Positions 1 through 12,706 of a stretch of 64,000 bases of DNA are shown one piece after another (position 1 is the first letter of the stretch; each line of letters opens with the position of its first letter). The notes beneath the pieces were generated by a model. The model made no database searches. It was not told the origin of the DNA and saw only the letters and a list, made by a program, of their open reading frames with translations. The stretch is from positions 23,139 to 87,138 of the forward strand of contig JAEUBA010000106.1 in assembly GCA_018257865.1 (NCBI GenBank), given 5' to 3'. Both the position numbers and the translations under genes were made by a program. The DNA comes from Stereocaulon alpinum (taxonomy: Eukaryota > Ascomycota > Lecanoromycetes > Lecanorales > Stereocaulaceae).

Positions 1-803
1 ATCAGAAGCCATTTGGGCCAATGATTCCGGGATTCAAGTATGGGACTTATAACGATGAGGCAGGGATCGAAGATTTGGTGACTGAGAGGACGTGCGGTGT
101 GATTGTGGAGCCGATACAAGGAGAAGGAGGAGTGAACGTGGCCACAGCATCCTTTCTACAGGCGTTGCGCGATCGCTGCAATGAAGTCGGCGCGGCACTC
201 ATATACGACGAAATACAATGCGGGCTTTCGAGAACTGGTCAACTATGGGCGCATGCGAATTTACCACCCTCTGCACATCCTGACATCGTCACAACTGCCA
301 AAGCACTGGGAAATGGTTTCCCTATAGGTGCAACGATGGTGACTGAGGAAGTTGCCAGATGTGTAGTTACAGGTGATCATGGCACCACCTTTGGCGGTAA
401 CCCACTGGCCTGTCGATTAGCACACTATATTGTTTCACGTTTATCAGATCCAGAGCTGCAACGGGGAGTTCGGGAGAAAGAGAAGATATTCAGGGCCGGG
501 TTTGAGAGATTACGGAAGCGCTTCCCAGAACTCATCAAAGAGGTTAGGGGACGAGGGTTAATCCTGGGCTTGCAATTGACACAAGCTCCAACGCCGATCG
601 TGACGGCAGCGAGGGAAAGAGGGCTGCTAATCATAACGGCTGGGACGAATACATTGAGATTCGTGCCACCTCTCGTCATCAGTAACGAAGAAATAGAAGA
701 GGGACTAGGTATACTGGAGCAAGCAATCGAGGTTGCTCTCAACTCCGAGAAACAGATAGACGGGACAAAAGGGCAGCAGGAGATGGCGCCTGAGGGCCGA
801 TGA
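1..803 (+). CDS. arg8: Acetylornithine aminotransferase, 3' part (5' end cut by window)
   Basis: This is the C-terminal part of a class-III PLP-dependent aminotransferase that makes N-acetylornithine in mitochondrial arginine biosynthesis. The reading frame is open from base 3, so the first ATG at 21 is internal and the start lies outside the window. Visible family features are VEPIQGEGGVN, the pre-catalytic LIYDEIQCGLSRTG, the PLP-lysine region TTAKALGNGFPIGA and the TTFGGNPLACRLA block. The C-terminal small domain runs to a TGA at 801-803 with a short polar tail. No intron is seen in this part. It converges with the BTN1 gene, with only about 50 bp between the two stop codons. Ornithine or 4-aminobutyrate aminotransferases are related, but the overall match is to the Arg8/ArgD type. 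Confidence 0.93.
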   Translation, partial: QKPFGPMIPGFKYGTYNDEAGIEDLVTERTCGVIVEPIQGEGGVNVATASFLQALRDRCNEVGAALIYDEIQCGLSRTGQLWAHANLPPSAHPDIVTTAKALGNGFPIGATMVTEEVARCVVTGDHGTTFGGNPLACRLAHYIVSRLSDPELQRGVREKEKIFRAGFERLRKRFPELIKEVRGRGLILGLQLTQAPTPIVTAARERGLLIITAGTNTLRFVPPLVISNEEIEEGLGILEQAIEVALNSEKQIDGTKGQQEMAPEGR

Positions 804-855
804 CGATGCGTGTCTCCAAGAAAAATTCATTATAACACCTTCCCGATGCTTAATT

Positions 856-2323
856 TCATATTCGCTTACACCAGTCTTTCCCATGTTTGACCTGCCATCC
901 ACAAAGCCCCACCTCTAACGCCATGCCAATGAAGCCAGCGATACAGATGCCACCACTATCACTAACAGTCACTGCACCCAAGGAAAATTCCCTCTCTTCT
1001 TTCGCAACATGGTCGCTGATCTCGGCAAAGGTATTCACATATACAGCCCCTCCTAATAGACCTTCCCAGAAGATAATCGCGAAAATGATCCAGACTGTAG
1101 GTATGAAGTCAAACAAGGCTTGCATGATCAAGACCACGAGATTCATGCACTGTAGGAGTGAAGGTAGATAGAGGTGGTGTATTCGTACGAAAGGCGTCGA
1201 GGAGCGTGAGATGAAGACGCCGGATTGGTATATAGCGTTGTAGGTAGGGTAGAAGGCTCGGTAGTGGTGAAACGGAGAGGTAGCTAAAGGGAAGAGGAGG
1301 GTTGGTGAGACGCCTTGGTTGATAGTGTATTCGGCTATGTAGACGAGGAGGAGAGGAAGCATACTGTAGACTTGTGTTAGCTGGGATCGCTCAGGGTAGG
1401 AAGGAATGTGCTTACTATGGAAAGAAGAGAGAGCGCGAGCGCCGCAGATCCTGGAGAAACGTAGCAGTCCAGCTCTGCGGAGTCCTATTCACTGATTTGC
1501 TGTCACTCGAAGCTCTACCTTGCTGCAGTAGCCCTTCCTCTTCTGCATCTTCTGCAGCTTCTGCAACTTCTGCATCTGGGTGTACACCTCCATCATCCTC
1601 GTCCGTGGACCGAATCCTTAAATGTTCTCGAGGTGGTCTTCGTGCGAGTGGCGCCCGTGGTAGGATAACGTAGAAGCTGGCAAGCATGACAATAGGTAGG
1701 AATGCCGACGCAAAGATGGTGTTCTTGCTGCTTAGGCCTATAGCCGTAGTGGCAAGAGAATAGGCGCCTGCTCCTATCAGTCCAGCTCCCCCAGTTCCGC
1801 TTCCCCAAGCAGCCAAGCTAAATGGTCCATAGTAATGTGTCAATCCTAGGAAGCTCAGCTCCCCAGCTCCAGAACTCAGTGACGCTAGCACGACTCCCGC
1901 CATCTTCGTCGATATCGTTCCTCCATCGGTATACGCCGGCGTCAAAGCAATAAGTAGCATACCCACTGCAGACAGTATACTCATGAGTATTATACGGACA
2001 GGGTATGGTATGGCGTGGATGAAGTAAGGCGCGCAAAGCTTCATCAAGAAGGATGGTATGACATCGCAAAGGAGCACGACACCCTTGGGGACGGAGGGAC
2101 CGACGAGGTCGAGAGCAGCAGATAGTATGATCACATAAAGAACGTTGTTAATGAGGCCTATGCTGATCAGCCTGACTTCGCGATTACATAGAATTTGGGA
2201 GGGTGGCCCACCAAAAAGCCAGAAGGCTACACAGACTCTCGGGTCGGCACCCTTGAAAACAGCTGCGAAGCGAGCTCTATACATCCCCCAAGATGCTGCT
2301 GGAGATCCAGGTAGAGGTAGCAT
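856..2323 (-). CDS. BTN1: Battenin / CLN3 homologue, two exons
   Basis: This is a multi-pass vacuolar membrane protein of the CLN3/battenin family, linked to vacuolar pH and basic amino-acid transport. Exon 1 is 2323-1416 and exon 2 is 1363-856. The 52-bp intron has donor GTAAGC, branch GCTAAC and acceptor CTACAG, and joins ...FFP-Y-MLPLLLVYIAEY in frame, giving 471 residues, the usual family length. Recognisable parts are the N-terminal VCVAFWLFGG, the loop after LLCDVIPSFLMKL, the glycine-rich AAWGSGTGGAGLIGAGAYSL helix and the late IFWEGLLGGAVYVNTFAEI. A variable acidic loop lies near residues 235-275. The start is the first ATG before the conserved N-terminal helix. It shares a 555-bp divergent promoter region with RXT3. 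Confidence 0.93.
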
Positions 2324-2878
2324 GTTATTGAGAGGCTGATGGCGACTTCGCGCAATTCGACGCGCCCATGTTGGGAGGCCACGTGCACTCGCTATCGCTG
2401 TGGAGAGGTCATCCAGTACAAGACACGGGTTTCGAAGTCCACAGGTTCATTGGTAATGTTCGTTTGGTGTGAATACGACAACAGATCGCGTACAATTGGT
2501 ACGTAATGCGTACCTTACTGTGGTGAATGTTTAATACATGATTCTTTCCAGGCCGTTAACCACACTCTGACGCTTTCTGTTTTTGGAACAGTGCAGCGGA
2601 AGTGACGTGGGGCGCAACTTTGTACCAGGGGCATTCCGCGCTAAATATCAAACTTTATCCCCCAGTGATCTGTGCTGTCATTATTCATTATTACAAGCAC
2701 TACACTTCCCTCCCATCCACTCGCACACTGCCCTTACCCTCTCGAGGTCTGGCATACTTCGCTGGATCTCTAGACCATTACTCACTCCTTGCAAAACGTT
2801 TCCAACACTTGTCGATGCACCACACCACGTGATCGGCGGCTCTAAGATAGCTTCTTGCACGTCCACGCCCGTTGGACA
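2324..2878. promoter_or_regulatory. Divergent intergenic region between BTN1 and RXT3
   Basis: This 555-bp spacer holds the upstream regions of two genes read in opposite directions. I see no clear TATA box. A pyrimidine-rich stretch before the RXT3 start (about 2705-2770) is typical of fungal core promoters. Confidence 0.5.
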
Positions 2879-5800
2879 ATGGATCATCGGAATACTCCCT
2901 CACGCCAACCTTTCGCTCGGCCCCTTTCACAACCGGGGGTTCGCGACGCACGACACGCCCCTATACCTCCGCCTCCCTACACTTTACAAGCACCACTACG
3001 TACGTCGCAGCCTACACTCAATCACGATCCGTTTCTCCCGCGCAGGAATGAACAGGAAGATTCTCGTCACGAACCCTACAAATCGCTGAGCCAAGCCTCA
3101 TTCAATCTTGGCAATTACGCGGCAGGTCTACAGAGAGAGGCTTCGAAAGTAGGGTTGGAGAACCGAGATCGAGTACAGGAAAACGGTACAAGTTGGATGT
3201 TGGGAGATGGAAGGATAGATCGATATCGGTCGCAAAGCGGTGATGGTAAGCAGCTCCCGATCTGTTTCATCCAGTCGCCCTACACTGAGGTGCTTTATTA
3301 TCCTTGCATATGCAGCGTTGCATCAACCTGCATCCTTTGGGATCTCCTGAGCGATTTCCTATGCGATATATATTCATCGCTTGTGCGCGCTTTGGGGGAA
3401 ACCAACCACATCCAAAAGCTTAGGCCTTTGCCTCAATATCTTTGGGAAAGACAAACCATTGCATGTTGATGGGATGCTCGTTGATCGCACTGCAGGAAAG
3501 GCGGTGGATCAACATCACTGCCGGACCTGCAGCACCCTGCATAATCTACGTTCATTGTCGATCTGTGTCAGAAGCTATGTTGCTGCATTCGATGTCTTTT
3601 TCGTGCATTCCGCAATCGCGAGCATGTTATGTGTGCCAGTGCAGATTTTTACATGGTTTAACATGACATTTGTATCATATTCCTCTATTTGCCCCTACCG
3701 CGGTCTAGAATGTTTTGGTTTTCTCCACAGCTCCGCGATCCGACACAGCGGAACAGCCCTTGCGAGTGGCGCATTAAGGTTTAGCGGCGGGAAGTCTGCC
3801 GAGAAAGCTGTCGCTGACGCCGATCGAAATTATCAGGATCATCATCCAGCTCCTTGCCTCCACCTCCACCCTCAACAGTCTTTGGCACTTTGCTGCAGGA
3901 TTCCCCGTCGCAAAGAGACGCTGTTCGTCAGCAGGACCATCGAATAAGCTCTCCCAGGATGTACGGAGGTACGTATACCGTCTTGGTGCATGACTTACCC
4001 CTCGCCCGCGCCCCGCGTGACCCCTTACCAATTCTCGTTGCATAGTATATGCAGGCATCGCTTACAGGTGGAGAAGACGTGATTGCTGACTAATGGTGAT
4101 TACTCCAGCTACGCAAGAAGTCCCTCCTCCACCTCCACCACCTCCTCCCATGAGTGGGCGCCCTATGCTACCACCATCTCCCTCCCCTCAATACAATGCA
4201 CGAGCTCCCATGCCTCAGGTCCCTCCCCCACCTCCTCCCTTCTCCGGCCGACGCGAACTGCCAGCGCTGTCATCCACAACCCGTCCTGGAAGCAGCATGT
4301 CGATATCGTCAATGCTTGACTCGGCCCCCTCGAGAAATTCTCGAGAGCCCGCCGCAGCTGGGCAGATCAATGGCACTTCCCCGACAAGCTCATACTCGTC
4401 TTCTGCACACCAAATGTCAGCTTCCTCGCCCACGAAAACCGTCCATGGTAACGGCTTCCTACATCGAAGCTCTCCCGACAAGTTTCGCACCTCGCAAGCT
4501 CCAACAAACCGCCCCTTCCGTGCATACTCTGGTGGGGCTCCTCATAGACCCTATACGAATATCAAAGCCAGCCCTCCCGGAGACTCTCAACTCGGGCCTC
4601 TCTCTGCAACCACGATGTCTCAGTACTCGCCGCGGTCGGAAACCACGGCCCAACTGGAAAGGAGACAGCAGCATGATAGGCATCCGAGTGCTGGAGGGAT
4701 GATAGATAGGCCGATAAGCCAACCCAATGGATATTGCGAATCTCCACTTGATCTAAAAAGGAGGTCTGAATTGGAAGCTTTCCGAGCGGATACGACCAGG
4801 CTTGGGGAAGCTGTTGCAAGAGATATGAATACGCGCCCAGCTCGTGTCTCTTCATTTGAGTATCTGAGTCGGGAAGCTCAACTTGAACGGCAGGCAATAC
4901 TAGAGCAACAAGCGCAGCACGAACGACAAGCGGAGCTCGAACGTCAACAGCGGCTAGAACAGGACAAGCTTTCTGCAGCGCAGGTAAGCCCACGGGACGA
5001 TCGCTTACGTGGCATGGACTACCCTTTCTTGACCCAGTCATCAGTGTTCTCTGAGCCTCCTTCGAGTGGACCCCGCCCAGACAGGGAATTGTTTGCTACC
5101 CGAATGCTTGACCGTGACATGCACTCTCAGTATAACCTGACCAAAGGGCCCTTGTCAGAGGAGTCCCTTCGTCGATTGAGAGAAGAGCGTCAACGACCAA
5201 ATCATAACGCACCGAACTACTCCCCGTTAGCTTCCAGGCATCGCTTTCTTGATAACGGAAATGAGCGACAGGTGCAGTTGAATCCACAGAATTCACTGTC
5301 TAGCAGAGATGGCAATGGCAGCGGTGATGGGGGCGTTCAGATGAGTAGGACTGCTGAAGACGGAAGCCAGAGCCACCGAAGCATGCTTGCCACCATGTTC
5401 GAAAGCAAACGTGCAGGCCGTGTCTCCCCGTTGCCCCAAGCTGTTCAGGGAGCTCAGGGCCAAACAAGGGGACCGTCGACTGATCCGAGTATCAAGAATG
5501 AATTCTCACGGATGTTTGCAGGCATTGGTAGTGGTGTTGGCAGCAATAGCGGCGCCTCTACCCCTTTTCTCCCTCCAAGCCCAAAGCAGAACCACGACTC
5601 CGAACAACGGCTCCCTTTCCCAAGTCGCAAGGATCTTGTCGAGCTTGGGAAATCATCTCGGAACGGGTCAAGAGCTGGTAAAAGGAGCAGAAAGGTCAAA
5701 GATGACGACGATGTTGAGATCATTGAAAGCCATGTGTTGAACCCCCAAACAAGCTCGAGAAGGGGCGAAAAGAAGAACACCCGACATGGCCATCACCACC

Positions 5801-6733
5801 ATCAGTGAGTTTGCATGAACTTTTCTAAAGGACTTTAGCTAACCTGATAGCCGTCACCACCATCGCCTCGACGATCAAAACGGATCCTCGTCGTCGCATC
5901 ATCATCACCACCACCATCACAACCCGGACGGGACTATCTCCTATCACCATAACTCCAAGCCCCTTCAGAAACCTGCTCCACGTATACCCGCTACAGTCAT
6001 CAACAACGATCAAATTCTTGAAAGCGTCAGAACCCTCCCGCGCCATCACCTCGGCTCGGTAGTCTACTCTCCAACCGTCGAGCTACCTACATCCCAAGCT
6101 TCCATCGACTCTAGGTTGACGTACACGACCGCCCCTTACCTCATTCCTCGCTACGAAGGCAAAGAGAATTGCACAGTAACCGTTCGTATACCCAAATTCT
6201 ACCTCTCAAGAGAAGAGCGCGAGCAAGTCTGTCTCCGTCGAGCTGTTTGGGGTACGGATATATACACCGATGACTCCGATCCCCTTACGGCCGCAATCCA
6301 TTCAGGTTGGATCCGCGGCGACTGGGGTGACTTGGTCGACTTTTCCATGCTGGAGTTGAATCCTACTGCCGGAATGAAAGAGTCGGAACAGCAATCCACC
6401 CTCTCGGCTCCACCCGCATCGCCAATGCTGCCACCTCCTGGCAAAGACCTACATCTTACGCTCCTTATCCTCCCGACTCTGCAAAACTACACACCGCGTG
6501 TGATGCACGGCATCAAGTCTCGCGCTTGGGGAAGCGATCACGACGGCATGAGCTATCGCATTGAAAAGATTGCCTGGGTCGACGAACAGTCTGCACGAGG
6601 AGAGGAGAGAGATGGCGAAGCGAGAAGAAAGCGTTTGAGAATGATGACAGGCTCGAGGACAGCGGGACCCGCTGTGCGTTTTGGAGTTGGTAAGAGTTTG
6701 GGTGGAGGGAAAGTTGGAACTGTTGCTGCGTAA
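2879..6733 (+). CDS. RXT3: Rpd3L histone deacetylase complex subunit Rxt3, four exons
   Basis: Rxt3 is a subunit of the large Rpd3 histone deacetylase complex in the nucleus. Exons are 2879-3245, 3837-3968, 4109-5804 and 5851-6733, giving 1025 residues. All junction phases agree (1, 1, 2). The start is the first ATG in the open frame. The N-terminal two thirds is low-complexity, with polyproline runs near residue 170, a Q/E/R-rich likely coiled coil near 425-465 and basic, serine-rich stretches. Intron 3 (46 bp) lies inside a histidine-rich tract. The conserved Rxt3 domain is in exon 4: HHLGSVVYSPTVELP, APYLIPRYEGKENCTVTVRI, RAVWGTDIYTDDSDPLTAAI, WIRGDWGD and ending in YRIEKIAWV. Intron 1 (591 bp) is unusually long and its acceptor (TATCAG at 3836) was chosen by phase, so exon 2 is less certain than exons 3-4. 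Confidence 0.88.
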
Positions 6734-9269
6734 AGTAGCCTATTGTTGGTTGGCGAGTGTATTTTGAGAAGGGTAACCCAACTTTTTGAGTATAGAAGGC
6801 TGCATCGTGTTGATACCCTGGATCAGATTAGACCATTCAAATACAAGGATTTGGTACCATCTTGACTTATTCTCGTATTGCCCTTTTGAGTATGCCTGCA
6901 CCGCGTCCACTGATTTAGTTCGTACCAGGCGTGCTTCCAAAGGCTAATCCTTCATTGGCTAGATAGTGGATGCACAAAGTGTATTACTTATTGAAGCGCA
7001 TGATTGCACCTATGATTTCACTAGAAACTCCTTTTTGTGGGTTAGATCATTGCTTAGTGTTACTGTGGCGCTGCTCACACCAGAAACATTAAAACAAAGA
7101 ATACAAGGCTCGGCTGCCACAATATTGAGACTCCTTACCGTGTTCACAGTACAGTATAAGTTGCCGAGAACCTTCACAATGAATGTAACTCGTTTTCCAT
7201 TAGCCTCCATCATGAACCGTATGGGTGAAGAGTCCGGTGAACAGCCTACGAATTTTGGGATACTATCCTATTCAGATACTGATGCTATAGAAGGAGCAGC
7301 GGAGTAGATGGCAATGGCAGAGACGTGTATAAAAAGCAGAAGGTGAGGAGTTGCCAGAGTAACAAAGATCTCACAAGCGCTCTTAAGAAGATCCTGCTCT
7401 TTCAGCTGAGGCTGATTAACTCCTTGGTGGACGAACATGATTCAGGGAACTTTTGTGGAGTTCTCATTGATTCACAAATCCAATTCTTTGTTCATCATAC
7501 ATCAGTTAGTCAATCACTTCCACTTTTGCTTGATTGATTCTAGACATGCCTTTTCTCAATTGTCATTCTGTGGCGCATAGGAATGAATGATGAGAGTGCG
7601 TCTCGTTGTTCTCCAGCGTAGGCACACAAGGAATCGGGACTTGGATATGAACAAGGGAGTCGAGGCACTGATGGACTCGGATCTTCGAGCTATGAACAAG
7701 GGTATATGACTCCCATCGGACTTAAATTCTAAGTTGGTAAGGGATACATTCGGGTTATTCACTGCATTAGTGGTAATGTCATTGGAAGTTGCGTACAACG
7801 TATACTGTCACTTAGCTACTTCAGCATCTCTACTCTCTTAAACAACGTGATGAGGATTATTCGATGCAATTAATCTTTCCAGTCCTATAGCTGATACAGA
7901 AGCCAGAGTAAATCAAGCGGAGCTCGAGTCCAGCAGCAATGCAGCCTCCGCCTGTGCCACTTGTTGTACCAATCAAGTGAGAAGTAGGACAGGTCATACG
8001 CCTTTCGCTTGTGCATGTACACGAAATGGGGCCCTTTAGTATGCTGCGGTTATAAGAACATGTATGCGACTCTGCAATATGCAGTATGAAGTAGCAAGGA
8101 AGTAGAATAGCATCAGGTTTGCTTGCAAACGGACGTGAGGGCTTTGGGGGCTAGGACTGACCACTTTATGAGAACCCGCAATAGATAAGTTGTCCTCTAT
8201 ATTTATGTGAGTCATGTGCTGATTGTGGCGATGACAAGTTCGATTGATGCTGTGGAACGTGGACTAGTGACAGAACGTTACACGGCCGTTTGAGCTACGT
8301 TCAACAACCGTGATATGTATATGGATCGCTGATCGCACTTTCGCATTACCACGCAAATGGATGGTTGAGTGGACGTTTCTTTCACACTTCTGACTTAATC
8401 AAGATTGTGGAGGGCTCTGCAACTGTTTCTGATTTCTTCCATGAATGTGGTTCTAATGCTGAATATGAAGTGAGCTTCTCGCCGTTTCGCATACCCATTG
8501 CGTTGCCCAGGGCCCATGCTCCGCACCTGGCAGGGCAACATTCTCTTCTTTGCGATGACACGCTGAGATTTGGCTGGAGATGTGGGCTCCGGCCCGCAAT
8601 AAGTTTCATGGTCGTAATTTCAAGAATCGTGCTCTTTTTCGTCATAAGTCGGCCACGCTTTTCGAGGACGAGGTGTCCCGTCCGCAAAACCTTTGGTGGC
8701 ACACCTGAACAACGGTCATGCGTGCTCGACATGAAACATCTCATAGTGCATGTGATAATGTCGCCGTTGATCCTCGAAGAGCATGAGCACGTTTGCGCAC
8801 ATCAAGAACGCCTTTGAAAATTCTGTTCTTTCTCTTACTGACTCATCGAGAAAATCTAACATTAAATAAGCACATAAAATGGCATTAAACTGAACGGGAG
8901 AATTATGAGAAGGTTTCGGCCTTGCCTTATAATGCTGCTGACCTCGGAGGCTGCCCACTTTCCTTCTATCCATTTTGCAATAACCACAACCTTACCATCA
9001 GACCCATCGGTAGCAACAGCAATAACCATCACACTTGCTGGAACTAAATCTTACTTTATCATTTTCAAAGAGCAGACCTCATCTGCTTTCCTTTGTTCGA
9101 CATAACGCTCTTGAATCTCATTGTGCGTTGTTCCTATACACCTCGATCCTTCTTTGTGCTCGACTTCGGACACTCGATTCCCAGAACACTGTCGAATCAT
9201 CTATACTACGTTAGTAACCTATACATATATCCATTCATCCCTCATTAAGCGCGTACAGTACATCACATC
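6734..9269. other. Intergenic, no supported gene
   Basis: About 2.5 kb with only short open frames of atypical composition on both strands (for example 6966-7307 plus and 8382-8744 minus). None shows a family motif or an intron that would extend it. I see no repeat or RNA gene. Confidence 0.6.
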
Positions 9270-10559
9270 ATGATGGAGACTCTAGGCAAAAACGTCCTGC
9301 TGGGAATCTCAACACCTCTCCAACCCGAGGATGAGACATACGACGACGACCTCATCTCTAAATTTAACCTAGACGACGACCAAGACTCATCCACGCAAAG
9401 CACATCTTGGGGTGCAAGTCCAGATACCGACGACGCTTCTCTATTCAGCCAAGACGACATATCGACGCCAGGTACCTCGAGAAGTACAAGCCCAGAGAAC
9501 TACGACTCGTCCAACACCGGTTGGGACGACCATGTAGCAGAGCTGCCCGAAGACCGACCCATTTCGCCTCCCGTGCCACCAAAGCCAGTGGTATACTTCA
9601 AAACGGCATCGTTCAAAACACGACACTACTTCTTCAAATGGCTTCAGACGACTCTCGAAGCCGCTTGCTTTGACTTCGGGTTGAAATACTTTAGACGCGA
9701 ACTGGACGCTCTAGATGGCAAGAACTGCAACCCATGTTTGCATACACAGCTTCAAAGATGGACCCAGCCTGGCCGGATCGAGTTGGACATGTGGGCAAAC
9801 TTCTACGACGACTACACATTAGCTTGTCCTTTCCCCAAACGAGATCAGGAAATGATATGTGGGGGCGCGGCACTGCTAAGGCACAAGACCATTCACCGGG
9901 AAGATCTTAACATCAAGACCTTAGAGTACGCGATGATGCTGCCAGAGATGCTGGGGGACCCATTGCTAGGAGCTAAGGTCAAGTGGGTGTACGAGGCTGT
10001 CTGCAATTACGACAACCTCGAAGAAGCAATCAAGCAGGAAGTCGACGGACTGCTCTATCCGGAAGAGAAAGCACCTATCCACCCTTATCAACTAGTTCAA
10101 CGCATACAAGACATACTGGAACCGGTTGTTTTCAACTACATACGACTTAACACGCCTGAGTTCCTAGACAAACACGGTATAGTGGAAGCCGAGCAGGTGG
10201 AATTGCAGGCATATCAGGATCTCGGATATAATCAGGTCGAACAACAAGCTCTCTGGGATGCCCGCAGGATACGCGTCGACGCGACACATCGAAAGGTGAT
10301 CAATTGCATACAATATCGCGTTGAGCAGGGAAAAGAGTTGGCTGTCATATTCGGTGACTCAGCGCAGGCTGACAGGATCCAACACCTTGCGGATGAGTTT
10401 CTTCTGTGCTGGGATCCCAGAACCAGTGACGGGTCGGAGTGGTTGCCGGTAATGCAAAGTGTGGGCCGTTGGACGAGTATCGCCGGATGGTTTAAGTCAG
10501 CATCTCGAAAAAATCTGCGCGCCTTGAAGAGGATCGTTACTGGGTCTAAGCTGTTTTAG
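9270..10559 (+). CDS. Hypothetical protein, 429 residues, acidic N-terminus
   Basis: I do not recognise this protein. The single exon begins with two adjacent ATGs (9270, 9273) and ends with TAG. Residues 1-110 are acidic and rich in S, T and D, with a proline-rich end (SPPVPPKPVVY), and are probably disordered. From about 115 on the composition is that of a folded, mostly helical domain, with aromatic-rich segments (FKTRHYFFKWLQTTLEAACF) and a Cys-containing WANFYDDYTLACPF. The C-terminus is basic. No signal peptide or membrane helix is apparent. It stands alone between two gaps of over 2 kb, and is probably a lineage-restricted fungal protein. Confidence 0.75.
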   Translation: MMETLGKNVLLGISTPLQPEDETYDDDLISKFNLDDDQDSSTQSTSWGASPDTDDASLFSQDDISTPGTSRSTSPENYDSSNTGWDDHVAELPEDRPISPPVPPKPVVYFKTASFKTRHYFFKWLQTTLEAACFDFGLKYFRRELDALDGKNCNPCLHTQLQRWTQPGRIELDMWANFYDDYTLACPFPKRDQEMICGGAALLRHKTIHREDLNIKTLEYAMMLPEMLGDPLLGAKVKWVYEAVCNYDNLEEAIKQEVDGLLYPEEKAPIHPYQLVQRIQDILEPVVFNYIRLNTPEFLDKHGIVEAEQVELQAYQDLGYNQVEQQALWDARRIRVDATHRKVINCIQYRVEQGKELAVIFGDSAQADRIQHLADEFLLCWDPRTSDGSEWLPVMQSVGRWTSIAGWFKSASRKNLRALKRIVTGSKLF

Positions 10560-12706
10560 CGTTGGAGGTATTGGAGAATCTGCTGGGCTTTTTCTATGGG
10601 GGCTTCGACGCTCTTGATGTTTTGGGGAGTTCACACAAGATTGGATGGAAACTAGGTTGGGATCGGCTCGGAGTATTGTTGGAAACAATAAGTGGTCCGG
10701 GGTTTGGTGTACAACTTCCTCTTCACACTTGTGTTCTTTTGTATATAGTTTAGCCAACACTAGAGCCACTTTGGGGGAAGGTTGAGAGACTGAGAACATC
10801 CTGTCTTATAGCTTAGCATAGTTAGATACTTCAATGCATATATCCTTTCCGCAACAACCACGTATTCTTTGCAACTCGATCGCTGGGTATCTGAGCGGCG
10901 TAATTGCAGCGTCTGGGTGGGCCTTCCTGATACTAGGTCCATTGACTTCACGGTCATGTAGTGATCCAGATATGCACATCCTCGTCGTTGGTGTCCGCTT
11001 CGGTGAAATTCGTAAGTCTTACAAGGGGAATTCTGACACCGTCGCCAGTGTGGTCACATTCGTAGCATTACAAATGAGAGTCCCTCGGGTAGAGTGCGAC
11101 TTCTTGAGGGTATTAAGCAGGCTTCAGCCAGCGATCGACACTAGACAGAATTCAAATGCGGATTCCCGAGCTTGGCAATGAAGCTCATCGGAAATTGCAA
11201 TAATCGGAAAGTGTTTTACACAGTCGATCTTCGAGTTCGCTACTGGGAAGAGCTAGACGCGGATGCTTCGAATGCAACACCTCCTTGCACGCCTTTGTAC
11301 CAATGGCATCGGGTAAGCGAATCAATGACACATTGTTGTTCCAATGCTCACAAGATGCACTAGTGGTTTCGCATCTGCAGTTACTCCTCACCTGAGTTTT
11401 CTAGGATCGAGGATTCGTTGACAGCCTCTTCATGACAAGATTTTAAGTCCTATCAGGAGCTTCGATTCGCCGACGGCCTCGATCTAGACAGAGACGCTGC
11501 TAGATGGGGCCATTCCAACTTTCTGGACCAGGCTGCCCATTACAGCAGCTAGAAGCGCCCTGTTACGAGCACCATCTGCTTTGGAGGATCAAACACCCTT
11601 GAGGGAATACTGTCAGGCCTCCTGCGCAGGGTTTACAGGTCCTAGAATTCCATTGGCGGCGATGCTAATGCCGTGGGCGAACAACGATGCAAGGCCCCTG
11701 GTTTTGACAGTCTTTCCTCATCTTTTGGCTATTTGTCGTAAACCACATATCGGGAATAGTGCATTCACTCTGCCATTGTAGCCTTCATTAGTGACGGGTT
11801 GATAATGCTGCGTCATGGCGTCCCATATGGAAAAAGAATGGAATGATTGCAATAAGACGAAGCACGGAGCTGGCATTCACAATGCGAACAGCGGTCCAAA
11901 CCAGGTTGCATCAAGAAGCGGCGAGCGAGGAGTGGAACTTCTGCACTTTCTTCCCCGACAATGGAGCATTAACAGGGCGAGAAGAGTGCATCACAGGTAT
12001 GCAAAGGGCGATGGTACATCTCGGGTACGTAGTGCGCCAAGCGAACCGAGCTACTGTACGGTAACCTTTAAAGGTCCAAACCCTGAGTGTCTATCTCAAT
12101 AGCCGCGCAGTCCAACCCAGGCTAAAAGTACCCTTGCATGATGATTTTGGGCATTTTCCTCTATAACTATCTGATTGCGATGTAGAGACGCAGTTCATGT
12201 AAGTTGTTTCGGAGAATTGTAGATCAAGAGGCAGAAAGTCAGGACTCATTGTTTAATTGAGAGTTTGTCCGACGCGGATCAATTGTTAAGCCGGCCTGTT
12301 TTATATGCTTCGAATGGAGGAAATTCGGTGACGAGTATGAGGACTTCGTGCATGATCAAGACCCTCCATTTGCGGGGCGTTTCGATCTGGCGCCGCCACG
12401 CCGCCGGCCTGAAAGATTACCTAAGGTGTTAGGTATACGATTAGGGCGCCTCTTAGCTCCAACAGCCAAAGCTGACATCAACAACCCCTCATCCCAAAAT
12501 AAGACTCCTACAGGGCGCGGTGATATTGTTCATACTTTACTGACTAAAAATACATGCAATCTCGCTAACACCAGATGACGTATAAGCGAGCCATCGTCCG
12601 CAGTTCTCAAATATTAATGACACCCATTCTGTGACTTTTCGCTCAGACTCTGCTTACAGTTGACTTAATAGATACTCTAATTGCTACGTACCTATACTCT
12701 CTCAAG
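10560..12706. other. Intergenic, no supported gene
   Basis: About 2.1 kb. Short open frames exist (for example 10834-11181 and 11815-12102, plus strand), but their composition is unlike protein and no splice signals join them. A short CG-rich palindromic patch (GGCGCCGCCACGCCGCCGGC) lies near 12388-12407. Confidence 0.6.
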
